Positions 36,060-43,821 of a stretch of 64,000 nucleotides of DNA are shown here, piece after piece. The translations under genes were made by a program, and so were the position numbers. The notes beneath the pieces were generated by a model. That model did no database searches, was not told where the DNA came from, and saw nothing but the letters and a program-made list of their open reading frames with translations. The DNA comes from Dyadobacter pollutisoli (GTDB taxonomy: Bacteria > Bacteroidota > Bacteroidia > Cytophagales > Spirosomataceae). The number at the start of each line of letters is the position of its first letter. Within the stretch, counting starts at the first letter, position 1. The stretch is from NCBI RefSeq assembly GCF_026625565.1, contig NZ_CP112998.1, positions 870,501 to 934,500 on the forward strand. The letters run 5' to 3'.

Positions 36060-36385
36060 TCTTAAACGGGCCGAAGGAGGAAATTTACAGAATTGCACAG
36101 CAAAAGAAACTAAGAAAAGGGTTTACAATAAGAGCTGCCATTGAGCCTGTAATTGGCCATTTGAAGGCCAATTACAGGTTATCTAGAAATTTTTACAAAG
36201 GTATTAAAGGAGACACTATCAATGTAATGCCGGCAGCTGCGGCAATGAACTTCAAAAGAATGATCGACATCTGGAAGAAGTTTTTTTGTGGCTGTTTTGC
36301 AAAGTGTGCTTCAAATCGTTTACCAGCTAAAATATCAGAACCATATTCTAAAAATCACTTTTTAAGGCTAAACTATTTAAAATGA
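36060..36385 (+). pseudogene. C-terminal fragment of an IS5-type transposase
   Basis: Only the tail of a DDE transposase remains. FTIRAAIEPVIGHLKANYRL, then SRNFYKGIKGDTINVMPAAA and AMNFKRMIDIWKKFF match the catalytic-Glu end of the IS5/IS1182 type (A-I-E-P-V-I-G-H-L-K), where the Glu of the DDE triad lies. The open frame continues upstream to 35933, but its first 40 residues do not resemble a transposase, and DDE residues 1 and 2 are absent. The element is a dead remnant. A perfect 13-bp palindrome (36146-36158 and 36166-36178) lies within the conserved region. Confidence 0.8.
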
Positions 36386-36470
36386 AGGTGATATAGTTTG
36401 TATTTGAACAGCCACTTGTTCAACGCCGGGTTCAACATGAGCTAAAAGTTACCGAAAAAATACTTGCCAT

Positions 36471-37190
36471 TTATTGATTCAGGCGTTTCGAAAAGAGCCA
36501 TGTAGTGAGCGTCTTCTCTTGTGCTACATTCTCCCAACTGTTGTGTTTCACTCCGGGGTACTCTGTATACTTTACGTTGGTTGCCCCTAGTTTGATCATT
36601 TCCGCATAAACATCGCGTGAAAGGTGAACCGGAACCACATCATCCAGGGTACCATGAAATATCCACAACGGAGTGTTCATTAGTTTACCGGCAGCCTTTA
36701 CATCCGAACCACCACACACGGCATACGCTGCCGCAAACTTTCCAGGTTCTTTCTGGAGTATGGAGAACACACCAAATCCGCCCATGGAGATTCCATAAAT
36801 ATAAAGGCGATTGGGATCAATCGGATATACGCTCATTAATGAATCCACTAATTTTAGTGCCAAACTCATTTCCAAAGGATGTTCCGCTTTCCACGTATTG
36901 CCCCAACCCTGATCGGGATTCTCACATTTAGGAGTAACTACGAACGCTGGGTGTTCTTTTTGAATAACTGGCTGATACCAGGACATGTCACGTGAGACCG
37001 TATCGCGGCTGCCATGGAGATAGATAATTAACGGATACAATTTTTTTTTGTCGTACTGATCCGGTTTAAAAAAACCATAGCGAAGTGACTGATAATTTTG
37101 CTGGGTGTAGTCATACTGTTTATTGAGTTGCCCTTGTGCGGATTGGCAAAAGCAAAGGAATAGCAAAAACGAGATGAGTTTGTATCGCAT
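36471..37190 (-). CDS. Exported alpha/beta hydrolase (prolyl-oligopeptidase/feruloyl-esterase-like)
   Basis: About 239 residues. The ATG at 37190 gives a clean signal peptide (MRYKLISFLLFLCFCQSAQG); the open frame begins at 37214 inside the upstream gene's tail. The oxyanion motif is LIIYLHGSRDT, the nucleophile elbow GISMGGFG (Ser), then the acid region WIFHGTLDDVVPVH and the catalytic His in GVKHNSWENV. This matches the single-domain esterases with prolyl-oligopeptidase-like C-terminal fold, often acting on acyl or phenolic esters. It follows the NTF2-like gene with 16 bases between stop and start and is likely co-transcribed with it. Substrate is unknown. Confidence 0.85.
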   Translation of the reverse strand: MRYKLISFLLFLCFCQSAQGQLNKQYDYTQQNYQSLRYGFFKPDQYDKKKLYPLIIYLHGSRDTVSRDMSWYQPVIQKEHPAFVVTPKCENPDQGWGNTWKAEHPLEMSLALKLVDSLMSVYPIDPNRLYIYGISMGGFGVFSILQKEPGKFAAAYAVCGGSDVKAAGKLMNTPLWIFHGTLDDVVPVHLSRDVYAEMIKLGATNVKYTEYPGVKHNSWENVAQEKTLTTWLFSKRLNQ

Positions 37191-37206
37191 AGTTTGGTCG
37201 TACATT

Positions 37207-38148
37207 TTAGTCATACATGGAAATTGATCTGAACAATTTTAGTGTGTGGTCGGGTTCTCGTCTCCAGATTCGGATATTTTTTCCCAATCCCACACCGGAC
37301 CTTTTGCCATTTCTCCAACTGGCGATGTGGCTGGCATACTCGACAACGAAAATTCCCAGGTTATCGATGCGATCGTTGCGAATATCCAGTTCCTCAAATA
37401 CAGGCATCTCCAGTACATGGGCGTTGATGTATTCGTCTATTGCGCTTCTTCCTCTGCAAATTGAGGCATAGCTGGCTAACAACATGGCGTCATCACTATA
37501 ATACCGTGACCACGTATTGGCATCATGATTCGTAACGGTTTCATCCAAAAGCCTGTTAAGCGCTGCCAATTCAAAACTGATGTTATTTGTAACAGTAACG
37601 TTAGGGAGGAATGCTGCATGAATACCCGGCACTTCATCAAATCTTACCAGGTCATGAAGTTCTCCATCATACCGATCTGCATTCCAGGCTTCTGTAAGCA
37701 GACGCATTTCACCTGTTTGTGTTTTTACCCAGAGGTTCAAATACTTGGCCACGATGTCAAATTCCTTACCGGTACTTCTTACTGTCATCCGCATATTGAT
37801 GAGGCCTGTTTCCAGAATCTGCTGGCCAAGATCCAGCATCTCTATTTCATGACGGATGTAGGAATGGACATTAAAGCGATTGGTAAAGGCACGGAAATAC
37901 GAAGATGCATTGACTTTGCCTAGAACAGTCTTTTGAAAAGGAGGCATCAACCGGATGGTATCAACAAAATAGTTTTGCAGGCGATCTATTTTCCCATCCA
38001 ATATACTTTTGCAATAATCTGTCCTGAATTTATTCAATTTCGAGACGGTCTGTGCGTCTGCCTGTGAGCTGTTTGTCTGCGATACTGCTCTTACGGCAAT
38101 CATGCTTAGCAGAAAAAACACCATAGCAACTTTCTGAAATGATTTCAT
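37207..38148 (-). CDS. Exported protein with two SnoaL/NTF2-like domains
   Basis: A 313-residue protein with a signal peptide (residues 1-23, ending AVSQ). Two cone-shaped NTF2-like modules are visible: the first around residues 40-165 (KFRTDYCKSILDGKIDRLQN; LLTEAWNADRY), the second around 185-305 (LNRLLDETVTNHDANTWSRY; YSDDAMLLASYASICRGRSA; SVGLGKNIRIWRREP-type strands). This matches the DUF4440/SnoaL superfamily, which may be enzymes or binding proteins. The tandem arrangement is unusual but known in Bacteroidota. It lies directly upstream of an esterase gene and probably works with it. Confidence 0.75.
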   Translation of the reverse strand: MKSFQKVAMVFFLLSMIAVRAVSQTNSSQADAQTVSKLNKFRTDYCKSILDGKIDRLQNYFVDTIRLMPPFQKTVLGKVNASSYFRAFTNRFNVHSYIRHEIEMLDLGQQILETGLINMRMTVRSTGKEFDIVAKYLNLWVKTQTGEMRLLTEAWNADRYDGELHDLVRFDEVPGIHAAFLPNVTVTNNISFELAALNRLLDETVTNHDANTWSRYYSDDAMLLASYASICRGRSAIDEYINAHVLEMPVFEELDIRNDRIDNLGIFVVEYASHIASWRNGKRSGVGLGKNIRIWRREPDHTLKLFRSISMYD

Positions 38149-38351
38149 AGCGATTAAATTAATATTGAACTAGTCCGAAGGTATGATCCGGTATTGCTTT
38201 GAAAAAATAAGATTGACGAAATGCAATTCAAGCAATACGAAATACAGAGAACTAAGGATCAGTGAAGAAACGTGGATTCTGGTTATCCTTTGTCCGATGG
38301 AAGAGTCCACTTGTTTTGTGGTTGACCTCTACACCACAAAGGCTTTTAATT

Positions 38352-38690
38352 TTAAATTCTCTCTTTACTAAGTTCATAACCCTTTTCTTCGAGTTCTTTC
38401 AACACGGCTTCATCCCACTTCTTGCACCCTTCCTCCACAGCCATCATGTACTGGACGTGCCGTTGATCTTCATCATCATCATAAAACCTTAAATCCAGGT
38501 AGGTTCCCAAATCATGCGGACAGCGCACGATCTTAAAAAATGATGCGGTCGGTTGCATTCCCAGGATGCGTGTGAGTTGATTCACGTACGCCAACGCTTC
38601 TATTCTGGAACCTGGAATAATTTTCACTGCCAACTTGTGCGCACGGTTCATCGCACGTGTGGTTTGCGAAAGCTCGATGTAGTCTAACAT
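38352..38690 (-). CDS. Hypothetical protein, 112 residues
   Basis: Not recognised. The sequence MLDYIELSQTTRAMNRAHKL suggests a helical start; the middle (RCPHDLGTYLDLRFYDDDED) is acidic and beta-like, and the C-terminus (KKWDEAVLKELEEKGYELSK) is a charged helix. Codon use appears normal and the ORF is longer than antisense noise here. It is preceded by a palindromic leader element at 38703-38735 and follows the Fic remnant, in a patchwork region. Confidence 0.6.
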   Translation of the reverse strand: MLDYIELSQTTRAMNRAHKLAVKIIPGSRIEALAYVNQLTRILGMQPTASFFKIVRCPHDLGTYLDLRFYDDDEDQRHVQYMMAVEEGCKKWDEAVLKELEEKGYELSKERI

Positions 38691-38702
38691 ACTCTTGTTG
38701 GA

Positions 38703-38735
38703 TTAGGTGGACATCATTTTTTGATGCTCACCTAA
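38703..38735 (-). repeat. Inverted repeat in the leader of the 112-residue gene
   Basis: TTAGGTG-GA-CATCA (38703-38716) faces TGATG-CT-CACCTAA (38722-38735) around a five-base T loop: 7 and 5 bp of pairing with a 2x2 internal gap. It ends 13 bases before the start of the minus-strand gene, so it may be an operator or an RNA stem affecting translation. It also marks roughly where the Fic homology ends. Confidence 0.5.
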
Positions 38736-38756
38736 CCGGGCTTTTCACGGACGGAC

Positions 38757-39167
38757 TGTGCGCGTGAGTATTTGTGTGTGAGCCAGGAGGAATCGCAATA
38801 AAAGTGTATACCAGTCGAATCCTTTTTTTTAAGTGCCCGCTACCAACTGCCAGTCAGCAAATTCTGTATTGCCAGCACGATTATTTTTATCTTTAAACTG
38901 CCCTGGTTTTTTCGGAGGCCTTGCTCTAAGCAATGTAGAATGTCTGTCTCTAAGCAATTGTAGAAGCTCATTTGGTGAGCCGGGAGTCAATGTCATTTGG
39001 TGCCGATTGGAAACGATTTGATAAGTTCCCAGTATATCGTCGGAATCTTCGTCTCTTTCGGGCAACGGCGTTTCTATCAGAATTATCTGCTGGACTTCGC
39101 TTACGGCAAAATCTGTACCTTCTATGTAATTAGAGAAATAGCTTTCAAAAAAAAGCGAAATTGTTGT
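38757..39167 (-). pseudogene. Fic-family (AMPylase-type) protein remnant
   Basis: The minus-strand frame reads FFESYFSNYIEGTDFAVSEV, then LPERDEDSDDILGTYQIVSN, then LLRDRHSTLLRARPPKKPGQ and FKDKNNRAGNTEFADWQLVA. This is the N-terminal half of a Fic protein, including the S-N-Y-I-E-G inhibitory-helix motif ((S/T)xxxE(G/N)). After LVAGT there is an in-frame TAA at 38829-38831 (Leu TTA in relatives), and the frame then continues KKGFDWYTLLLRFLLAH before homology is lost. The catalytic HPFxDGNGR is absent and no ATG start is present, so both ends are gone. Fic domains modify target proteins by AMP transfer; this copy cannot. Confidence 0.75.
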
Positions 39168-39336
39168 TCAAGAAAAAGAGGCAGGATAATTTGGCCCCGT
39201 GTTCCTGTCAGCACATCTATTCCCGCATATTCGTGCGATAAACTTGTTTTCGGATTCTGTTAACTTTGCCCTGTCTCGGACATATAGTGACTGCGGGTTT
39301 TATCGATATTTTCGCCAACAAGAAAAAGTGCCATGT

Positions 39337-39434
39337 CTAACTTTCGCGTATTTGAGATACGTTAAAGTTAGTAGCTTCAGCTGCCGTTGTCAACTGAATT
39401 CTAACTTTTACGCATATGAGATGCGCGAAAGTTG
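39337..39434. repeat. Pair of imperfect palindromes with matching stems
   Basis: Copy 1 (39337-39371) is CTAACTTT-CG-CGTAT-TTGAG-ATACG-TT-AAAGTTAG. Copy 2 (39402-39434) is TAACTTT-TA-CGCAT-ATGAG-ATGCG-CG-AAAGTTG. Both have an outer stem of 7-8 bp, a 2x2 internal loop, a 5-bp inner stem and a five-base loop. One inner base pair changes from T-A to C-G while staying paired. The copies are 30 bases apart. Repeated covarying stems suggest a REP-like or recombination element, or a structured RNA. Confidence 0.6.
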
Positions 39435-39634
39435 AACTGCGAGAACAACTGCAAGTGTTTTGACACACCTTTAAAGGAGAGCTTATTGCCGCCACTGACT
39501 AGGGCAAAGAAATAAAAACTTTGAATCCAGAAGTGATAGGATATTTATACGGAGATTAACTGCAATTGGGGCATTGTTGGGTAAGCAGTCGGTTATCCCC
39601 TAGTTTTTCAAGAGGTTTGCAAAAGAGTTTTTTG

Positions 39635-39642
39635 TAGATTTG
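39635..39642 (+). promoter_or_regulatory. Candidate promoter of the response-regulator gene
   Basis: TAGATTTG fits the -7 consensus TAnnTTTG, 22 bases before the start codon. A TTTG at 39616-39619 could be the -33 element, but the 15-base spacing is shorter than the usual 17-21. Confidence 0.4.
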
Positions 39643-39664
39643 TTCAGATTTAGAGCCGTTACTC

Positions 39665-40315
39665 ATGCCGGATATTCTTATTGCTGACGATCACCTCACC
39701 GTGCGGTTGGGCATCAAAACCCTAGTGGAGGAAGTATTGGGAAAGTGCCAGATCGATTTCGCCGTGGACGGGCCGATGCTTTTCGCCAAACTCAGGAAGA
39801 AAAACTATGACATGCTGATCACCGACCTGAATATGCCGGAAGTCAACACGCTGCAACTGGTCCCGAAGATTCTGGCAATCCGTACCGGCATCCGCATTTT
39901 GGTACTGAGCGTCAACCCGGAACACATTTTCGCGCGCCGCGTGCTGGTTGCGGGCGCATACGGGTATTTGCAAAAAGACGCCTCGGACTCCGAAATGAAC
40001 GATGCGATCAGCACGATCTATTCGGGTAGAAGGTACCTTTCTCCCAAACAAATCGAGGGAGTATCCAGCCTGCTTACCGAGAAAGGCGCCAATCCCTTCC
40101 ACGGGCTCACCGCGAGGGAAATGGAAGTGGCTTTTTTATTGTTGCGGGGCGAAGGCCTTCAGGAAATTGCCAGCTCATTGCATATCAGCCCCTCTACGGC
40201 CAGCACACTTAAAACCAAGGTTTTCGACAAGCTGGAAGTGACCAATATCGTCGCGCTTATGAACCTTGCTCGTCATTATGGTCTGGGAGATGGTTCCCCG
40301 TCAGATATATCGTAA
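39665..40315 (+). CDS. NarL/LuxR-type response regulator
   Basis: A 216-residue regulator with an N-terminal receiver domain (residues about 1-120; acidic pocket ADDH at 7-10, phosphoacceptor Asp54 in DMLITDLNMPE, Lys in YLQKDAS) and a C-terminal LuxR-type HTH (residues about 145-205; LTAREMEVAFLLLRGEGLQE and IASSLHISPSTASTLKTKVF). It faces a propeller-type histidine kinase on the opposite strand, overlapping it by 59 bases at the 3' ends, so the two very probably form a phosphorelay pair. Targets are unknown; the adhesin gene beyond the kinase is one candidate. Confidence 0.92.
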   Translation: MPDILIADDHLTVRLGIKTLVEEVLGKCQIDFAVDGPMLFAKLRKKNYDMLITDLNMPEVNTLQLVPKILAIRTGIRILVLSVNPEHIFARRVLVAGAYGYLQKDASDSEMNDAISTIYSGRRYLSPKQIEGVSSLLTEKGANPFHGLTAREMEVAFLLLRGEGLQEIASSLHISPSTASTLKTKVFDKLEVTNIVALMNLARHYGLGDGSPSDIS

Positions 40316-43300
40316 TGGAGGTCCCCTTACCGGGCTTGCTTTCGATTGAAAGGTGACCTTCGAGCTTTTGCAACAAATCCCTAACCAGCGTACTGCCCAG
40401 GCCGGCATGCGTATCCTCGTCACTTTTTCCGTAAAACATGGCTATCTGGGACTTCTTCATGCCTGATCCGGTATCGGCGGCGATGATCTTCACTTCATTG
40501 CCATCCATTTTGGCTGTCAGGGTAATGCGCCCTTCGTGCGTATATTTCATGGCGTTATCAACCAGGTTGCGCAGGATGGCCATCAAAAGATCCGGGTCCG
40601 TATCGCAATGGATATCGTTGTGGCGGAGTGTCAATGTATTTTGCTGATACCTCGCTATTTCGGTGTACAGCTCACGGATACTTTCAAAAAGAGGCGCCAG
40701 CGCTATCCACCGGCGACGGACCGTGTACAGCCCGTGTTGTGTGCTTGTCCAGGTCAGGAACTGGTTGACATAACTATAAATGGAACTCGCGCTGTTACCT
40801 ATTTCGACGATCCGCTCGGTGAGGGTCTCCTCATCCAGCTCCCGGTGTTTATGGATCAGCCGGGTGCCCATCATTTCGAGAAAGCGTATCGGCGAACGGA
40901 GGTCGTGCAATATCATCGATACCATTCTATCTTTGATCTGGTCGCTTTCGCGCAGCTGGTTTTCCGAATGTTCGAGTTGTAAGATCATATTGTTCAGCAC
41001 GCGGGTGCGCTCCTCTACTTTCAGTTCGAGGCGGCGGGCTTCGAGTTCCAGGGTGCGGGTGCGCCAGCGCGCGAACAGGTAGGCCATACCCACCAATGCT
41101 ATGGCCACCAGCGTGTAGAACCACCAGGTATTGTAGAAATACGGGGCAATCCGGAATGGTATTTCGAGGCGGTCGTATTGATTGGGATCGTCGGTTTTCC
41201 GCTTTCTGAAAATCAGGTTGTAATCTCCTGCGGGAAAGTTCTGCAATACCACTTTCCCATCATTCGGCACGGGCTCCCAGTGATGGGAATAGCCGTGCAC
41301 CTGGTATTCGAGCCGGAGGTTTTCGGGGTTACCCAAATAGGCGGTGCCCACGCGCAGGTCGAGCGTGTGGCTGCCTGCGGGCAAGCGTGCCAGGGAATCG
41401 GTGGGAACCGAATGCCCGTTCAAGAGCAGCTGTTCCAGCAAAATCGGATGCTGTGGGAAAGCTGGCGTGACGCGATGGGGATAAAACCATACCAGTCCGT
41501 CGACGGCGGGGATCGATAGCATGCTGTCGGCCAGCCACACATGCGATGGTGTGCTCCCACCATTGAACTCGTTGTTGGTCAGCCCGTCGCGTTTATCAAA
41601 CCTGAAATAATATACGTCGTCGGACTTGCCACCGGCATAGGTAAGCAGGTCCTTTTTGGATACCCTGAACAAACCGTCGTTGCTGGGCATCCAGAAATGC
41701 CCGCGGCCGTCGTCGATAAACGAATGCACCGTTTTCAGTGCCTTGCCGGGACCCAACGGAAATGCAGTGAGCTTATTTCCATTCAACAAATAAAACCCTT
41801 TGCCATAAGTACCGATCCAGAGCAGGTCATTGTTTTCCCTGAGCAATGTCCAGATACTGGCCGAGTCGAGCACAGTCCGTTCTATTTTATTTTTTTCGGC
41901 ATCAAACCATTTCAAACCGTTTTCAGTACCGACGAGAAACCGATTCCTGTCGATTTGCAGGAAAGTAGTGGCCGTGGTATTACCGGGGATTTTCCAGCTC
42001 CTGGTTACACGGTCGCCGGCAAGTCTGTTGATGGAATGTCTGGTACAAAACAGCAGATCGTTCGAATATTTATCGGGGACGATCGCTTTCATTAACTCAT
42101 CCACGGCCAGCAGCGAATCACCCGTTTTTGAACGGGTATTGTATTTCATCAGCCGCATACCGTTTTCAAAATACAGCTCGCCTGCCGGGGAAAAATAGCT
42201 GGTCCGGCAGTCGTCATTCATGTCGGAGCCCGTCGGGAGGGCGCTGTTGCTACCGTTTTGCGTAAAAAGGAAGTTCCGCGTATACACCGCGTCCGGGCCT
42301 GTGCGCGCTTGCGCATACATGCTGGGTGAGCGTATTCCTTTCGGGAGTGCCGGATACCTGAAAGCAGCAGGCTGGATAATGGATATCCCGCCATTTTCCA
42401 GTTTCAGGCACAAGACATATTTGTTTTCTTTTTCAAGGTATTGAATGGCCGATAGCCCTTTTGCGATGTCGATATTGGAAATCACTCTTTCCGTATAGAT
42501 CAGGCCGTTTTTGGAAAACACCCGGTAAATATTCCGGCCGGCGTACAGAAAGGACTCGCTCCGGCTCCACAACAGGGAAAAACCTTCCTGTGGCAAAACG
42601 ACGCCGTCCGTCAGAATATCACCTTCAAGACGGGTGATTTCCGGCAGCTGCTTCCCATGACGCCATGCCCTGACGTGGTTACCGCTGAACAATGTCATAT
42701 ATATGCCATCGTGGGTTACCGTAAACGCCGAAAGCCTCTCCTTGCCTTCCCAGGAGTAAGGCAGGCTGTCAATCAACACCCGTTGCCGGTCGTTGACGTA
42801 AAAAAGCTTCCCGAGGTAGTGTAAATACACTTCGCCATTAGGCGCGGATGCGGTGAGAATGACCGCTTTCTTTTTGCTTTTTTCCAATTCTTTGTAAAAC
42901 TGCGCGATAAGCGGTCGGTCCTTGATTACGAACCCGGCAACCGGGATGATCATATCCTGCCGGTTGGTCACCCGGGGTACCGGCGCCATTCGTTTATCGG
43001 GCTGTACGACGGTCATAAACTGGCTGCTCACAGTCCTAAACCACAGCTGTCCGTCAGGCGCGACGCCCATTCCCTCAATGCGATCGTTGCTGAGTCCGGG
43101 AATGTCCGAAGAATTGAAACTTTGGAATCGTCGGCCGTCGAAACGCACGACGCCCGACTGGGTGGCCAGCCAAAGGTATCCCCAGGCATCGGTGGCCGCA
43201 TATCTTACGGTACTTTGTTCCAAACCGTTCCCGCCGCCGTAATGTACAACCTGGTCGTGAACGAGAACCTGGCCCGGGCATCGGGAAAATTGCCCCGAGA

Positions 43301-43349
43301 GGCTCAATAAGATCAGAAAAGTGAGGATCGCGCGCGAATACAGGCACAT
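40257..43349 (-). CDS. Sensor histidine kinase with extracytoplasmic propeller
   Basis: About 1030 residues. I take the ATG at 43349 (MCLYSRAILTFLILLSLSG), which gives a proper signal peptide; the frame is open back to 43442. The sensor has repeated propeller blades (WGYLWLATQSGVVRFDGRRF; LLWIGTYGKGFYLLNG) and a Y_Y_Y domain near PAGDYNLIFRKRK. One TM helix (FYTLVAIALVGMAYLF) leads to a HisKA/HATPase core with MILHDLRSPIRFLEMMGTRL (phosphoacceptor His), NLVDNAMKYTHEGRI and AADTGSGM. Unlike the hybrid protein at 25.6 kb, it has no receiver or DNA-binding domain, and uses the convergent NarL-type regulator instead. Confidence 0.92.
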   Translation of the reverse strand: MCLYSRAILTFLILLSLSGQFSRCPGQVLVHDQVVHYGGGNGLEQSTVRYAATDAWGYLWLATQSGVVRFDGRRFQSFNSSDIPGLSNDRIEGMGVAPDGQLWFRTVSSQFMTVVQPDKRMAPVPRVTNRQDMIIPVAGFVIKDRPLIAQFYKELEKSKKKAVILTASAPNGEVYLHYLGKLFYVNDRQRVLIDSLPYSWEGKERLSAFTVTHDGIYMTLFSGNHVRAWRHGKQLPEITRLEGDILTDGVVLPQEGFSLLWSRSESFLYAGRNIYRVFSKNGLIYTERVISNIDIAKGLSAIQYLEKENKYVLCLKLENGGISIIQPAAFRYPALPKGIRSPSMYAQARTGPDAVYTRNFLFTQNGSNSALPTGSDMNDDCRTSYFSPAGELYFENGMRLMKYNTRSKTGDSLLAVDELMKAIVPDKYSNDLLFCTRHSINRLAGDRVTRSWKIPGNTTATTFLQIDRNRFLVGTENGLKWFDAEKNKIERTVLDSASIWTLLRENNDLLWIGTYGKGFYLLNGNKLTAFPLGPGKALKTVHSFIDDGRGHFWMPSNDGLFRVSKKDLLTYAGGKSDDVYYFRFDKRDGLTNNEFNGGSTPSHVWLADSMLSIPAVDGLVWFYPHRVTPAFPQHPILLEQLLLNGHSVPTDSLARLPAGSHTLDLRVGTAYLGNPENLRLEYQVHGYSHHWEPVPNDGKVVLQNFPAGDYNLIFRKRKTDDPNQYDRLEIPFRIAPYFYNTWWFYTLVAIALVGMAYLFARWRTRTLELEARRLELKVEERTRVLNNMILQLEHSENQLRESDQIKDRMVSMILHDLRSPIRFLEMMGTRLIHKHRELDEETLTERIVEIGNSASSIYSYVNQFLTWTSTQHGLYTVRRRWIALAPLFESIRELYTEIARYQQNTLTLRHNDIHCDTDPDLLMAILRNLVDNAMKYTHEGRITLTAKMDGNEVKIIAADTGSGMKKSQIAMFYGKSDEDTHAGLGSTLVRDLLQKLEGHLSIESKPGKGTSITIYLTGNHLPDHNDEQGS

Positions 43350-43599
43350 AGCGAGGGGGTTGAGGCCGCAATTTAGTAACCTGCGCGGTAAAAAAGCAAT
43401 ATCGAGAATGCTGTGCCGGCAAGCCCGACTATTTTCCGGCAAACGAGTTCAGCTATATTAAAAAAATACAGCCTTTTATTTGAAAAGTCGTAGCTAAAAA
43501 GCCATAGAAAAAGCCGCGATTTCTACGGTAGAATTACGATATCGAATAGAACTTTGTGGAGTTTGCCTGCGTCCACTCCCGTCAATCCGACCGCTCTCT

Positions 43600-43821
43600 A
43601 TGAAAAAAGACTTCTACTCATTACGTTCTATAACGCCCAAAAAGGAACAGGATGATCACCTGTCAGCCGGCAGCATTACTATTTTCCCCTTGCTGAAAAT
43701 ATGGCTGGCGGCTGCGATGGTGGCGGCGTTCTTTTTGATCAAACCGGCGGAAGCATATGCCGACAAGATCGTCTACGTCGATAGCAGCCGAACCGTTTCC
43801 GGCAGCGGCACCTTTTTTTAA
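43600..43821 (+). CDS. N-terminal fragment of the giant beta-helix adhesin (signal region)
   Basis: This 73-residue frame carries the true start of the adhesin: a basic leader followed by the hydrophobic IFPLLKIWLAAAMVAAFFLI and the cleavage-type PAEAYA, then the first module start KIVYVDSS. It ends at TAA within a run of seven T at 43813-43819. With six T the frame would continue as GTFFNNGYKTLQEAID, exactly the start seen in later modules (for example SWATAYKTLQEALNAA). So the stop is a single-base frame break, not the natural end. It could be a sequencing error, a phase-variation tract or a real mutation. Confidence 0.75.
   Translation: MKKDFYSLRSITPKKEQDDHLSAGSITIFPLLKIWLAAAMVAAFFLIKPAEAYADKIVYVDSSRTVSGSGTFF

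Larger units (their letters stand above)
39186..39664. other. Non-coding region with two matched palindromes and a promoter
   Basis: A 479-base stretch between the Fic remnant and the response-regulator gene. It contains the two imperfect palindromes at 39337-39371 and 39402-39434 and a candidate promoter at 39635-39642, all listed separately. A 78-residue open frame across the palindromes is not gene-like. No known RNA family was recognised. Confidence 0.5.

Noticed and set aside
39199..39435. 78-residue frame across the paired palindromes
   Set aside because: No ribosome site or family features; it is explained by the repeat elements.
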